From contig NZ_JAEKFI010000001.1 of NCBI RefSeq assembly GCF_016650635.1, positions 1,364,001 to 1,428,000 on the forward strand: a stretch of DNA of 64,000 bases. The letters are read 5' to 3'. A program made the position numbers and the translations under genes. Shown one piece after another: positions 17,651 through 27,562 of this stretch. The DNA is from Pseudomonas sp. TH43 (GTDB taxonomy: Bacteria > Pseudomonadota > Gammaproteobacteria > Pseudomonadales > Pseudomonadaceae). The stretch's first letter is position 1. Each line of letters starts with the position of its first letter. A model generated the notes under the pieces. It ran no database searches, was not told the origin of the DNA, and worked only from the letters and a program-made list of their open reading frames with translations.

Positions 17651-18505
17651 TTACTGGCGCCGTGCCGAGCAAAAATCGACGATTGCCCGTGATACCGCGT
17701 CGATCATCTGCGGGTCGGCGTGGCCCGCGCAAAATAGACGAAACTGTGCATCCGGCAACACCGGCAAGCCATGCTCTTCACCCAGCGCAACCAAACCCTG
17801 ACCCAGTTGACTTGCCGCCATCGGTGCCAAGGCAAACCCCGACAAGGCTGCCGCGCGCAACCCGGCCGTGCTGGAACAGAGCATGGCGGTACGCTGCGTG
17901 AGGCCGGCCTGAGCCAAACGGGTCAACGCTGCTTCACGGTAAGGACACGGCTCGGGGAACAATGCCAGCGGTATGGGGTTGGGCAGTTGCGTGACCGGTT
18001 GTGCCGCCCACGCCCACACCAGCGGTTCCTGCCAGAGCAGCAGCCCCGACTCACCGGTGTCACACAGCGAGCCCAGCACCATCTCCAGATCACCCTGTTT
18101 CATCAGGTTCAATAACGTTGCGGGGATGTTTACCTGCACATCGATTTCCATGCCCGGATGTTGCGCTGCGCACTCCTGCAACACCCGCAACAGCCGTGCC
18201 TCGACAAAATCCTCGGAAATGCCAATCCGCACCCGCCCCTGAAACGGCGTACGTGTGAGCTGCGCCCAGGCGTCGCGGTTCAGCGCGAGAATCGTCCGCG
18301 CATACGCCATCAGGCGCTCACCATCCGGCGTCAGTCGTTGTGATCGCGTCGTGCGTTTGAGCAGCGGCTTGCCGACCTGCTCTTCCAGACGCCGCAAATG
18401 CCCGCTGACCGCCGATTGCGTCAGATGGAGTTTCTCGGCGGCACGACTGAAACCGTCCTCGTCGACGACGGTGACAAAAGTCTTGAGTAATTGCGCGTCA
18501 AACAT
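17651..18505 (-). CDS. LysR-family transcriptional regulator
   Basis: A 284-residue regulator. The N-terminal helix-turn-helix reads FSRAAEKLHLTQSAVSGHLR, followed by LEEQVGKPLLKRTTRSQRLT. The C-terminal effector domain begins near residue 90. I start at ATG 18505; a TTG six codons upstream is possible and neither has a strong ribosome site. It is divergent from the AzoR-like oxidoreductase gene, which is its probable target. Confidence 0.9.
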   Translation of the reverse strand: MFDAQLLKTFVTVVDEDGFSRAAEKLHLTQSAVSGHLRRLEEQVGKPLLKRTTRSQRLTPDGERLMAYARTILALNRDAWAQLTRTPFQGRVRIGISEDFVEARLLRVLQECAAQHPGMEIDVQVNIPATLLNLMKQGDLEMVLGSLCDTGESGLLLWQEPLVWAWAAQPVTQLPNPIPLALFPEPCPYREAALTRLAQAGLTQRTAMLCSSTAGLRAAALSGFALAPMAASQLGQGLVALGEEHGLPVLPDAQFRLFCAGHADPQMIDAVSRAIVDFCSARRQ

Positions 18506-18606
18506 AGTGAGATACGTGATCAATGGCGGGTTTATTTACGATTTATAGTTAGTAGCGCGCTATGTTGCAATGCCTCGCACTTTCTCCCCGTCTGCCGAGG
18601 CTCAAC

Positions 18607-19248
18607 GTGACCACCCTTCTGCACATCGAATGCTCACCGCGCAAACAACGCTCTGCCTCGCGGGAGGTCGCTCGGAGTTTTATCGAGCGCCATCAACAAC
18701 ACCACCCGCAGACACGCGTCGAAACCCTGGATCTATGGAGCCTGCACCTGCCGGAATTCGGTGAAGAGGCGATGAACGCCAAGTATGCCGGCCTCAGCGG
18801 CGTTGCCCGGACAGCGACCCAACAATCGGCCTGGGAGGAACTCGAAGCGCTCGCCGCTCACCTGCACCGCGCCGATATGCTGGTGTTGTCGGTGCCGCTG
18901 TGGAATTACAGCATTCCGTACAAACTCAAGCACTTCATCGATCTGGTGTCGCAGAAAGACATCCTCTTCAGCTTCGACCCCGAGCGTGGCCCGCAAGGTT
19001 TGCTGCAAGGCAAGACTGCCGTGGTCACCTACGCCCGTGGCCTGGATTTTTCCGCGCAATCGACCACACCCGCCGAGCGTTTCGACTTTCAGAAACCCTA
19101 TGTGGAGGCGTGGCTGGAATTTATCGGGATCCGTGATGTGCACGCGGTGATTGTCGAGAAGACCATTCTTGGCGCAGAGATGGACCGCGACGCGCGGCTT
19201 GGCGCCGTACAACAGGCGCGGGAACTGGCCGATCGCCTCGCTGGATAA
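18607..19248 (+). CDS. FMN-dependent NADH oxidoreductase, AzoR-like flavodoxin fold
   Basis: A 213-residue quinone/azo reductase-type flavoprotein. The start is GTG 18607 with GAGG 6 nt upstream; the longer ATG reading lacks this. Motifs: HIECSPRKQRSASR phosphate-binding loop, VLSVPLWNYSIPYKLKHFID and YARG. It is controlled in all likelihood by the divergent LysR gene. Confidence 0.88.
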   Translation: MTTLLHIECSPRKQRSASREVARSFIERHQQHHPQTRVETLDLWSLHLPEFGEEAMNAKYAGLSGVARTATQQSAWEELEALAAHLHRADMLVLSVPLWNYSIPYKLKHFIDLVSQKDILFSFDPERGPQGLLQGKTAVVTYARGLDFSAQSTTPAERFDFQKPYVEAWLEFIGIRDVHAVIVEKTILGAEMDRDARLGAVQQARELADRLAG

Positions 19249-19385
19249 AGCGGCTGCGCAACCCGCCAGCGACGAGACACCGTGTGCAGCGCGACTCGTC
19301 CCTGGCGTTCGGTGACGGCCCTGATGACACCTGCGCAAACCATTCACTACACTGGGCCACCTTCCTTTTCAGAAGCCCGAGCGCA

Positions 19386-20171
19386 ATGACAATTCTAAAA
19401 AGCACGACGATTCTTTGCACCGCGCTGGCATTCGCCACCGCCGTTCATGCCGAGGAAAACACTTCGCACCTCGACAGCATCCAGCAACGAGGTCAACTGC
19501 GCGTCTGCACCACCGGCGACTACAAGCCTTACACCTTCAAGCGCGCCGACGGCGACTTTGAAGGCATCGACATCGCCATGGCTCGCTCACTGGCTGACAG
19601 CCTCGGGGTCAAGGTGCAATGGGTGCAGACAACCTGGAAAACCCTGATGCCGGACATGCAGGCTGGCAAGTGCGACATTGGCATGGGCGGCATATCGGTA
19701 ACCCTGGAACGGCAGAAAAAGGCGTACTTCAGCAACACCCTCGACACTGACGGCAAGATCCCGCTGGTGCGCTGCGCCGAGCAAGCCAAATACCAGACCA
19801 TCGAACAGATCAACCAGCCCAACGTGCGCCTGGTGGAACCGGCCGGCGGCACCAACGAAGCCTTCGTCCACGCCTATCTGCCCAACGCGCAACTGGCTCT
19901 ACACGACAACGTGACAATCTTCCAGCAACTGCTCGATAACCAGGCCGACGTGATGATTACCGACGCCTCGGAAGCGCTGTACCAGCAGAAACTCAAACCG
20001 GGGTTGTGCGCGGTGAATCCGCACCAGTACATGCAGTACGGCGAGAAGGCTTACCTGCTGCCGCGCGATGACATCAGCTGGAAACTGTATGTCGATCAGT
20101 GGCTGCACCTGAGCAAGGTCACCGGCAACTATCAGAAGGTCATAGGTGAGTGGCTGGCAGTGCCGCAGTAA
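19386..20171 (+). CDS. Periplasmic cyclohexadienyl dehydratase / solute-binding protein, PheC-like
   Basis: 261 residues; signal peptide to about residue 22 (AVHA). The fold is that of ABC solute-binding family 3. CTTGDYKPYTF, MARSLADSLGVKVQWV, DIGMGGISVTLERQ, GGTNEAF and EKAYLLPRDD match what I recall of P. aeruginosa PheC, which converts prephenate or arogenate in the periplasm. No ABC permease genes lie beside it, which favours an enzyme over a transporter subunit. Enzyme activity is an inference. Confidence 0.8.
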   Translation: MTILKSTTILCTALAFATAVHAEENTSHLDSIQQRGQLRVCTTGDYKPYTFKRADGDFEGIDIAMARSLADSLGVKVQWVQTTWKTLMPDMQAGKCDIGMGGISVTLERQKKAYFSNTLDTDGKIPLVRCAEQAKYQTIEQINQPNVRLVEPAGGTNEAFVHAYLPNAQLALHDNVTIFQQLLDNQADVMITDASEALYQQKLKPGLCAVNPHQYMQYGEKAYLLPRDDISWKLYVDQWLHLSKVTGNYQKVIGEWLAVPQ

Positions 20172-20327
20172 GGGTTTTCAGCGCTGCGCTGGCCTCGCTG
20201 TCGGGTGCGGCGGACATGACGATGAGTCTGCGGGTCGACGTTGGTGCGCCTCTGCTCCAGAGGCGTGTAGTGGTCGAGAAAATGGTCGGGGTCTTCAACC
20301 TGATATTAACCTTAGGCCCGCCACTAA

Positions 20328-20437
20328 AGCTGTGGCGAGGGAGCTTGCTTCCGCTGGGTTGCACAGCAAGCCCCGCTCTTTTTAAAAGAATGGGACTGCT
20401 ACGCAGACCAACGGGGATAAATCCCCTCGCCACGGGT
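20328..20437. repeat. REP-type inverted repeat
   Basis: CTGTGGCGAGGGAGCTTGCT at the left and ATCCCCTCGCCACGGG at the right face each other, with a second CAAGCCCCGCTC element inside. This is the CTGTGGCGAGGGA class common in fluorescent pseudomonads. Confidence 0.65.
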
Positions 20438-20450
20438 TATGCGTCACTGG

Positions 20451-20666
20451 TCAATCGTCATGCAACATCCCGGAGCTGTACTGGTTGAGGCTATTGCCAA
20501 TACTGTTCCCGCCAAACTTCAGCGTCGTCGCATTACTGCGCCCGTCCGGTGACTGACAATCAGCCGAAAAACAACTCGTCGTGGTCAATCCACCGGCGCC
20601 CGAACAAGCGCTCAACACCGATACAGCTGCAGCAATCAACAGCACTTTGACGACATTGGCGCTCAT
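20451..20666 (-). CDS. Small lipoprotein
   Basis: 71 residues from ATG 20666 with AGGGGAG upstream. A short hydrophobic signal ends in the lipobox LSAC at residues about 18 to 21, predicting acylation. The mature part has two further Cys (SCFSADCQS). It is divergent from the acetyltransferase gene. Function unknown. Confidence 0.72.
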   Translation of the reverse strand: MSANVVKVLLIAAAVSVLSACSGAGGLTTTSCFSADCQSPDGRSNATTLKFGGNSIGNSLNQYSSGMLHDD

Positions 20667-20811
20667 GGGCACGGCTCCCCTCGGGATGAAAAAGCAAGAC
20701 AACACGACCTTATGCCACCATCCTAGTACCACGCCCAAAACGGCAACATGAAACTTCACCGACCGACAGCGCGGGTTCAGCTTGAGAAAAACCGCGAGAC
20801 CAGGACAGCCC

Positions 20812-21363
20812 ATGCAATTCCTTCCCCTGACCGAAGCCAGCCCCGACATCCAGGCTCACGTGCGCACCCTGCGCAATCAGCCGGACGTGCGCAAATACAT
20901 GTACACCTCTCACGAAATCAGTGAACAGGAACATGCCGATTGGCTGACGTCCCTGCACGGCAATCCGGGCCAGCAAGTGTTCGTGGTGATCAAGGATGAG
21001 CAAGCGGTTGGGGTTGTTTCGCTGAATGCGATCAACGTTTTGCAGAAAACCGCTGATTGGGCGTTTTATCTGGACGTTGGCTTACAGGGCAAAGGCCTGG
21101 GCAGTGTGGTCGAGTTCTGGATGCTCGATTACGCGTTTGATGTCGCCGGGTTGGAGAAGCTCAATTGCGAAGTGCTGTCGATGAATTCGGCAGTGGTGAA
21201 AATGCATCAGAAGTTCGGGTTTGAGGTCGAGGGTGTCCGGCGCCAGAACGTGGTGAAGGATGGCGTGCGAATTGATGTAGTTTTGTTGGGCATCACCAAG
21301 CCTGAATGGCAGAGCAGACGCCCGGCGCTAGCCGCTGTTATCGAACGAATCACGGCGGGCTGA
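20812..21363 (+). CDS. GNAT acetyltransferase, PseH-like
   Basis: 183 residues from ATG 20812 with AGGA upstream. VRKYMYTSHEISEQEHADWL and LDVGLQGKGLGSVVEFWMLDYAF (acetyl-CoA loop QGKGLG) match PseH-type enzymes that N-acetylate an amino sugar on the way to pseudaminic acid. None of the other pse genes is in the window, so the substrate is uncertain. Confidence 0.8.
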   Translation: MQFLPLTEASPDIQAHVRTLRNQPDVRKYMYTSHEISEQEHADWLTSLHGNPGQQVFVVIKDEQAVGVVSLNAINVLQKTADWAFYLDVGLQGKGLGSVVEFWMLDYAFDVAGLEKLNCEVLSMNSAVVKMHQKFGFEVEGVRRQNVVKDGVRIDVVLLGITKPEWQSRRPALAAVIERITAG

Positions 21364-21369
21364 AGGAGA

Positions 21370-22149
21370 TCAGCCCTTCAGCCACGCCCCCGAAGGAATC
21401 TGAGCCAATGCCTTGAACGCAGGCTTGGCAAACCAGAAACCCTGCATCAGATAAATCCCGCAATCGGCGAGAAAGTCTCTTTCCTCCGCCTCTTCGATGC
21501 CCTCGGCGATCACCTCCACGCCCAGTTCTCGGCACATGGTCACAACGTTTCGCACGATCACCTGGCGAACACGATCACGGTGAATATCGCGAATCAGTGC
21601 CAAATCCAGTTTGATCAGATCCGGCTGAAAATCCGCCAACAGATTCAGGCCGGAATAGCCCGCGCCAAAATCGTCGATCGCGGTCTTGAAACCAAACTCC
21701 CGGTACTCACGCAATATCGTCATCAAATGCTTATTGCTTTCAACGTGCTCGCCCTCAACCGCCTCGAAAATCAGCCGATCCAGCGGAAAACCGTGAACGC
21801 GCGCCGCTTCCAGCGTGCTGCGAATGCACAGCTGCGGACGGTAAACGGCGTTCGGCAAAAAGTTGATCGACAGATACTCGGCCATCCCTAACTCGGCAGC
21901 CGAGGAAATAGCCCGCACCCGACACAGTTGATCGAATCGATAACGGTTTTGATCGTCTATGCGCTCAAGGACAGACAACGCCCCTTCACCATTCACACCA
22001 CGAACCAGGGCTTCATGGGCAAAGATCGATTGGTCGCGCAGGTCGACAATGGGCTGAAAAGCGAAAGCGAATTCCATATCCGGTTCGCCGGTATCTTTAC
22101 AGCCCTGGCAGCCTCGGGGAGCGCCAGATGGTTTTGCAAAGTCGGTCAT
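21370..22149 (-). CDS. Stand-alone EAL-domain protein (cyclic di-GMP phosphodiesterase or light/redox-type regulator)
   Basis: 259 residues from ATG 22149 with AGGGGG upstream. The short N-terminus contains CxxC (GCQGC). The EAL domain begins FAFQPIVDL with HEALVRG. Metal and general-base positions look retained: INFLPN, FEAVEGE, AIDDFGAGYSGL, IKLDLALIR, AEGIEE and MQGFWFAKP. Several motif positions differ from the canonical ExLxR/DDFGTGYSS pattern, so activity is plausible but not certain. No GGDEF or membrane part. Confidence 0.85.
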   Translation of the reverse strand: MTDFAKPSGAPRGCQGCKDTGEPDMEFAFAFQPIVDLRDQSIFAHEALVRGVNGEGALSVLERIDDQNRYRFDQLCRVRAISSAAELGMAEYLSINFLPNAVYRPQLCIRSTLEAARVHGFPLDRLIFEAVEGEHVESNKHLMTILREYREFGFKTAIDDFGAGYSGLNLLADFQPDLIKLDLALIRDIHRDRVRQVIVRNVVTMCRELGVEVIAEGIEEAEERDFLADCGIYLMQGFWFAKPAFKALAQIPSGAWLKG

Positions 22150-22282
22150 GACACCCCCTGAAAACGAGTTACAACCTTCCATGGTCGTAAATTATTGAAC
22201 CGAGTTACCGGCAAACGCCACTTGAATGGTAATCCTCGGCGCTTGGAACTTTGAATTCAGCGCAGGCTCATCGTTCACTTGA

Positions 22283-24217
22283 TCAGGTGCGAAAATGCGC
22301 GGTCATTCGTTGCAGGTCCTGCCCCAGCGACGCCAGCTCGATCGTCGCTGTCGCACTTTCTTCGCTGGCGACCGCCGACTGGTCGGCCACATCACGCACA
22401 CTGACGATGCTGCGATTGATTTCGTCGGCCACGGCACTTTGCTGCTCGGCAGCGGCGGAGATCTGCAGGCTCATTTCCTGGATCGTCCCGATGGACTGAT
22501 TGATCTCGGTAATTGCCAACTCGGCCTTCTGCGCCAGCACCACCGTATCGAGCGTTCGCTCGCGGCTGGAGACCATCAGCGTAGCGGCCGCTTGCGTGCG
22601 TTGTTGCAGAGTGATGATCAGCGCTTCGATTTCCTTGGTCGAGTCCTGTGTGCGCTGAGCCAGCGAACGCACTTCATCTGCGACCACGGCGAACCCGCGC
22701 CCCTGCTCGCCCGCCCGCGCCGCTTCGATAGCGGCGTTCAACGCGAGCAAATTGGTCTGCTCGGCGACGGCTTTGATCACGTCGATCACTTTGCCGATCT
22801 GCTCACTGTCCTGAGACAGCACGTTCATCGCAGTGCCCAACTCTTCAATGGCCACAGACAATTCACTGATCTGCACAGTCGCCTGCTTCACCACTGCACT
22901 GCCGTGACGAGCCTGTTGATCGGCCAAGGTCGCGGCAGCGGATGCATCGGTGGTGTTGCGAGCCACTTCCTGCACGGTCGAGGCCATTTCGTGCATCGCC
23001 GTGGCAACTTGATCCACTTCACTTTTTTGCTGACGCACACCCGCGCTGGTCTGCTCGCTCATGGCCGAGAGTTTTTCCGCAGAAGTGGAAATATGCGTCA
23101 CGCCATTGCCGATACCCTGCACCAGCATGTTCAGGTTTTGCGCCATGTCCTGCATCGCATTTTGCAGATCGCCCAACTCATCTTTACGGTTTGATTTGGC
23201 CTGTACCGTCAGATCGCCTTTGGCAATACGCCGGGCCAGATCAACCGTCAGCGCCAGCGGCGCAGTGATCTGGCGCGAAATGACCACCGAAGCAAACAGC
23301 CCGACCACCAGCGCCAACACGGTCAACAGCGCAATCTGGATAAAGGCTGAGTGCTGATCTTCACGCGCCAGGCGCTGCTGGGTGTCCATCAGGCCGTTCA
23401 TGATGCTGTCCATCGCCTTGCTTTCCTGATCGACCTGCTGGCGCATGCTTTGCTTCTGCTCAAACAGCCCGGTCACTTCTACCAATACTTCGCGATAACG
23501 ACGCATACCGGCGTGCGCTTCTTCCAACTGACTCGACAGAGTCGCCGGCAGGCTGGCACGCGCTTGGGTGATATCGCTCAGGAACGTATCGATGGTCTCC
23601 AACAGCACTTTTTTGTTCACCTCGTCGGGCACCGCAATGTAACGACGCAACATCAGGCGAAACGTGGTCATGCCGTAGCGCAAGTCGGCCACGCTGCGCA
23701 GTTCCCGAACGCGCTCGCTATCGGCAGACACCAAGGCACTGCTCGTGGTGCCTTCAAGCATGCCGGCAAAAGTCTGCGCGTACTTGTCAGACAGCGCACC
23801 CAGCGGTTTCAGGGCATCCGTCGTCGACTTATCGGCATCGATCAGCCGCTTTACCTTCTGATCATAGGCAACAATCGTGGATTGCAACGCCTTCAAGGCT
23901 TGCTGGTTTTCAGCGCGCGTCAGTGTTTCGAGCGCTTTGCTCACAAGGCCCTGCAAAACATTCAGCTGAACGCGATAAGCGTCGGCGAAAGCTGCATCGG
24001 CGGCCGCTTCGTACTGTTTCTCGGACAGACGCATATTTTGCGTAGCGTCATTCAGCGTGCCGATCAGACGCGTCGTGCTCAAGCGATCCACCAGCACGTT
24101 GTTACTGTTATAGCCAATGAAGGCTACCGCCAGAACAGCCAGCAAAAGAATGCCGAAACCGGTTCCCAGCTTGCGGGAAACTTTCATGTCACCCAGGAAA
24201 TTCGATGCAACTGCCAT
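22283..24217 (-). CDS. Methyl-accepting chemotaxis protein
   Basis: Chemoreceptor of 644 residues. The start at 24217 has GAGG 6 nt upstream. Helix 1 lies near residues 15 to 35, a long all-helical periplasmic sensor of about 270 residues (probably the HBM type by length) follows, then helix 2 near residue 310. HAMP and the signalling domain contain the invariant hairpin [20 protein letters not shown]. Methylation-region segments flank it. No C-terminal CheR-tethering pentapeptide is seen. Ligand unknown. Confidence 0.9.
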   Translation of the reverse strand: MAVASNFLGDMKVSRKLGTGFGILLLAVLAVAFIGYNSNNVLVDRLSTTRLIGTLNDATQNMRLSEKQYEAAADAAFADAYRVQLNVLQGLVSKALETLTRAENQQALKALQSTIVAYDQKVKRLIDADKSTTDALKPLGALSDKYAQTFAGMLEGTTSSALVSADSERVRELRSVADLRYGMTTFRLMLRRYIAVPDEVNKKVLLETIDTFLSDITQARASLPATLSSQLEEAHAGMRRYREVLVEVTGLFEQKQSMRQQVDQESKAMDSIMNGLMDTQQRLAREDQHSAFIQIALLTVLALVVGLFASVVISRQITAPLALTVDLARRIAKGDLTVQAKSNRKDELGDLQNAMQDMAQNLNMLVQGIGNGVTHISTSAEKLSAMSEQTSAGVRQQKSEVDQVATAMHEMASTVQEVARNTTDASAAATLADQQARHGSAVVKQATVQISELSVAIEELGTAMNVLSQDSEQIGKVIDVIKAVAEQTNLLALNAAIEAARAGEQGRGFAVVADEVRSLAQRTQDSTKEIEALIITLQQRTQAAATLMVSSRERTLDTVVLAQKAELAITEINQSIGTIQEMSLQISAAAEQQSAVADEINRSIVSVRDVADQSAVASEESATATIELASLGQDLQRMTAHFRT

Positions 24218-24658
24218 ATTCAGCCTCAAACGCCCTGACGCTAAACGCCAGGCACAAAAAATAGATCTCCGGCAACCGCAGTCACCGTCCAGACATTCAG
24301 GGGTCGTCATCCAAGGCGTGCTACGGGACGCTCCAGCTGTCCCGGAAATGCAAAATGCGCCTGCTGGTTGTCACGTCCGTAAGAGCCCGGCGCGAACATC
24401 GACAGACAACGCCAACACATCGCAGAAAGGAGATCTGGATGCAGGGTTTATCGATTCAGCAGAGGTGTCTGGGAGGGATGCTATTAACTTTGCGAAAACT
24501 TGTACAACTTTTTATTTTTGTACAATCGTTGAACTTTTGGAGCTGCGTGATGACGCATTGCCATCACGATTTGTGGCACATCGCTACTGGTGTAGGACGA
24601 CGCTGAAAATACCGTTGAAAATGCCCGTCCTGCTGAGTAGATGACGGCCCCCGGCCGC
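24218..24658. other. Intergenic region with a small possible ORF and paired TTGTACAA palindromes
   Basis: A 55-codon ORF at 24439..24606 (+) has a strong GGAG 6 nt before its ATG, but its peptide resembles nothing known to me. Two perfect TTGTACAA palindromes (24500..24507 and 24518..24525) sit in an AT-rich stretch and look like operator half-sites or a promoter for the chemoreceptor. Confidence 0.4.
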
Positions 24659-25159
24659 TCAATCCCTGGTCGATTTGGGTATCGCAATTCGGCTACTGGT
24701 CTTGACCTCACGCAAAGCCAGGCTGGACTGAATGGACGCAATCCCCACCTGACGCCTGAGCACTTGCTCGATGAAGTCACTGTAGCTATCAAGATCTTCC
24801 GCCAACACTTGCAACACATAGTCGGCATCACCGGTGATTTTGTGACAGGACAGCACCTGCGGCAATTGCGCAATCACCGCCTCGAAAGCGTCCGGCGCGT
24901 GATCGGCATGCGTGGAAAAACGGATGTGCACGAACGCCATGATATCCAGCCCGAGCATGCGTCGATCAAGGTTGGCCTGATAGCCTTTGATGACTCCCGC
25001 CTCCTCCATTCTTTTGCGCCGCCGCCAACAAGGGGTAAGGCTCAACGACAGCCGCTCACTGAGTTCGGCGTTGGAAATGCTGGCGTCCTCCTGCAATAAC
25101 TCAAGAATCGCCAGGTCGGTCTCGTCAAGGCTGATGCGTTTGGATATTTTTTTCTGCAT
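24659..25159 (-). CDS. Lrp/AsnC-family transcriptional regulator
   Basis: 166 residues from ATG 25159 with AGGA 8 nt upstream. The helix-turn-helix covers LDETDLAILELLQEDASISN and AELSERLSLSLTPCWRR. The RAM ligand-binding domain includes HKITGDADYVLQVLAEDLDSY. It is divergent, with a 119-bp gap, from the polyamine/amino-acid operon that it most probably controls in response to an amino acid. Confidence 0.92.
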   Translation of the reverse strand: MQKKISKRISLDETDLAILELLQEDASISNAELSERLSLSLTPCWRRRKRMEEAGVIKGYQANLDRRMLGLDIMAFVHIRFSTHADHAPDAFEAVIAQLPQVLSCHKITGDADYVLQVLAEDLDSYSDFIEQVLRRQVGIASIQSSLALREVKTSSRIAIPKSTRD

Positions 25160-25278
25160 GACGCCATTCCTGAGTAAAAACGCCCGAATAATCCACCAAA
25201 CCGCGAACACAAAGCAAAGAAAGCGCAGCCCGGCCGGAACAGAATATTTGCACTGGCTCACATTAACGGATGCGCAGA

Positions 25279-26313
25279 ATGTTTACAGTTTTCAGTGATT
25301 CCCACCGTTTGCACCACGGCACCGAATTGAAAGACGGAGTGATCAAGCCGTCGTTCGAGCAACCGAGTCGGGCCGACACCGTGCATAACCGCGTCAAACA
25401 GGTCGGCCTTGGGCAAATCGTCGAACCGCGCGCGTTTGACCGCTCGTGTTACGTCAACGCGCACAGCGAGCGCTACGTCAGTTTTCTCGAAAGTGCCTGG
25501 AGCGAATGGTGCGTAACCGGTCGCACTCACGACGCCTTGCCGCTGGTCTGGCCAGTGCGCGATCTGGCCAACGAAGAGGTGCCGACGTTCATCGACGGCA
25601 AGCTCGGGTTCTATGCCATGGACGCCGGCTCGCCCATTACCGCGACGACCTGGCAAGCAGTGAAAACCAGCGCCGACATCGCCCTCACCGGCCTGGCGCT
25701 GATTGATGAAGGCCACGACAGCGTCTTTGCCCTGTGCCGCCCGCCCGGCCATCACGCCGCGCGGGAATACATGGGCGGTTATTGCTACCTCAACAACGCC
25801 GCCATTGCCGCGCAACAAGCCGTCACCCAAGGCGCCAAACGTGTCGCGGTACTGGACGTCGACTTCCATCATGGCAACGGCACCCAGAACATTTTTTATC
25901 AGCGCAGCGACGTCATGTTTGTGTCGCTGCACGGTGAACCGGCGGTGTCCTATCCGTACTTCTCGGGTTACAGCCACGAAGTCGGCGCGGGTGTTGGCGA
26001 GGGTTACAACCTCAACTACCCACTACCGAAAAACACCACGTGGGAGAGCTATCGCAACGCCCTGCTCCACGCCTGCAAAAAACTCCAGCAATTCGCGCCT
26101 GAGGTACTGGTGATTTCCCTGGGCGTCGACACGTTCAAGGACGACCCCATCAGCCACTTCCTGCTGGAAAGCGATGACTTCATCGGCATCGGTGAGCTGA
26201 TCGCCAGCGTTGGCTGCCCCACCCTGTTTGTGATGGAAGGGGGCTACATGGTCGATGAAATCGGGATCAATGCGGTCAACGTGCTGCATGGATTCGAGAG
26301 CAAACGCGCCTGA
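25279..26313 (+). CDS. Acetylpolyamine amidohydrolase / histone-deacetylase family
   Basis: A zinc hydrolase of 344 residues expected to remove acetyl groups from polyamines or related amides. Motifs: RPPGHHAAREYMGG (catalytic His pair), DVDFHHGNGT (zinc Asp and His), GVDTFKDDP (second zinc Asp) and EGGYMV. I start at 25279 (MFTVFSDSH), where GGA lies 8 nt upstream and the N-terminus fits the family; ATG 25270 is an alternative three codons longer. First gene of an operon with a cyclodeaminase and a permease. Confidence 0.9.
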   Translation: MFTVFSDSHRLHHGTELKDGVIKPSFEQPSRADTVHNRVKQVGLGQIVEPRAFDRSCYVNAHSERYVSFLESAWSEWCVTGRTHDALPLVWPVRDLANEEVPTFIDGKLGFYAMDAGSPITATTWQAVKTSADIALTGLALIDEGHDSVFALCRPPGHHAAREYMGGYCYLNNAAIAAQQAVTQGAKRVAVLDVDFHHGNGTQNIFYQRSDVMFVSLHGEPAVSYPYFSGYSHEVGAGVGEGYNLNYPLPKNTTWESYRNALLHACKKLQQFAPEVLVISLGVDTFKDDPISHFLLESDDFIGIGELIASVGCPTLFVMEGGYMVDEIGINAVNVLHGFESKRA

Positions 26314-26364
26314 CTCAGCCGTTTGCATTACAGCCTTTGAATGACAGAACCGGAGAATAAAAAC

Positions 26365-27417
26365 ATGACACTTTTTATTGATGTCGACGATGCTGCACGC
26401 CTGTTCAACCAGGTCGGGATCCGCCGCGCCCTCCGTGAAATGGCCGGCTACATCGAAGCGGACTACGCACGCTGGGCGCAGTTTGATAAATCGCCGCGTA
26501 CGGCCAATCACTCAACCGACGGCGTGATCGAGTTGATGCCCACCGACGACGGCCAGCAATACTCGTTCAAATACGTGAATGGTCACCCGGACAACGGCCA
26601 CAGGGATTTGCTGACGGTCATGGCGTTCGGTCTCCTGGCCGATGTCGACAGTGGTTATCCAACCCTGCTCAGCGAACTGACCTTGACCACCGCCGTGCGC
26701 ACCGCCGCAACCTCCGCACTGGTTGCGCAATCTCTTGCTCGTCCTGGCGCAAGCTCGATGGCAATCATCGGTAACGGTGCCCAGAGTGAGTTCCAGGCGC
26801 TCGCGTTTCATGAAATGTTGGGCATCAGCGAAATCCGTATCTTCGATATTGATCGCGACGCATCACTCAAGTTGAAGCACAACCTCGCGGCGTTCCCTGA
26901 CATCAAAGTGATTCTGTCCAACTCCGTGAAGGACGCGGTCAAAGGCGCGGATATCGTCACCACGGTCACCGCCGACAAAGCCTACGCAACGATTCTGACG
27001 CCTGAAATGATCGAGCCCGGCATGCACATCAATGCGGTCGGCGGGGACTGCCCGGGTAAAACCGAACTGCACGCCGACATCCTGCGCAACGCCCGGGTCA
27101 TCGTCGAATTCGAACCGCAAACACGCATTGAAGGCGAGATTCAGCAATTGAATGCCGATTCTCCGGTAGTCGAGTTTTTCCGGATTGTGCTGGGTGAAGT
27201 GGCCGGACGCGAAAACGATACGCAGGTGACGGTATTCGATTCGGTGGGCTTTGCCCTGGAAGATTTTTCGTCACTGCGCTACCTCAACGACTTGGCTCAG
27301 GCACAGCAAATCGGTCAGCACATTCACTTGGTGCCGACGCCCGCCAACATCAAAAACCTTTTCCAACTGCTGGATCCGCAACCAGCCAAAGCCTCGCGTC
27401 TGCGCACCGTTAGCTAA
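26365..27417 (+). CDS. Ornithine cyclodeaminase family protein
   Basis: 350 residues from ATG 26365 with GGAG 9 nt upstream. Converts ornithine to proline plus ammonia in the type enzyme. The NAD-binding loop is IIGNGAQSEFQ, and substrate-binding segments MPTDDGQQYSFKYVNGHPDN and GGDCPGKTEL fit the ocd/arcB group. It follows the deacetylase by 51 bp. Together the enzymes suggest breakdown of an acylated diamine or ornithine-like compound. Confidence 0.9.
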   Translation: MTLFIDVDDAARLFNQVGIRRALREMAGYIEADYARWAQFDKSPRTANHSTDGVIELMPTDDGQQYSFKYVNGHPDNGHRDLLTVMAFGLLADVDSGYPTLLSELTLTTAVRTAATSALVAQSLARPGASSMAIIGNGAQSEFQALAFHEMLGISEIRIFDIDRDASLKLKHNLAAFPDIKVILSNSVKDAVKGADIVTTVTADKAYATILTPEMIEPGMHINAVGGDCPGKTELHADILRNARVIVEFEPQTRIEGEIQQLNADSPVVEFFRIVLGEVAGRENDTQVTVFDSVGFALEDFSSLRYLNDLAQAQQIGQHIHLVPTPANIKNLFQLLDPQPAKASRLRTVS

Positions 27418-27562
27418 TCAGTAATGACCGCCCCCAAACCACTTGGCGAGGGGGCCATTCACCCTCCAGGCACCGCTGTGATTGGCCGCTGCCTCTCTAA
27501 CAAGAACGCTCGCCACCTACTTTCTGCCAAAACTCAAAAACATAAAATCAAGAGGTTTTGCA

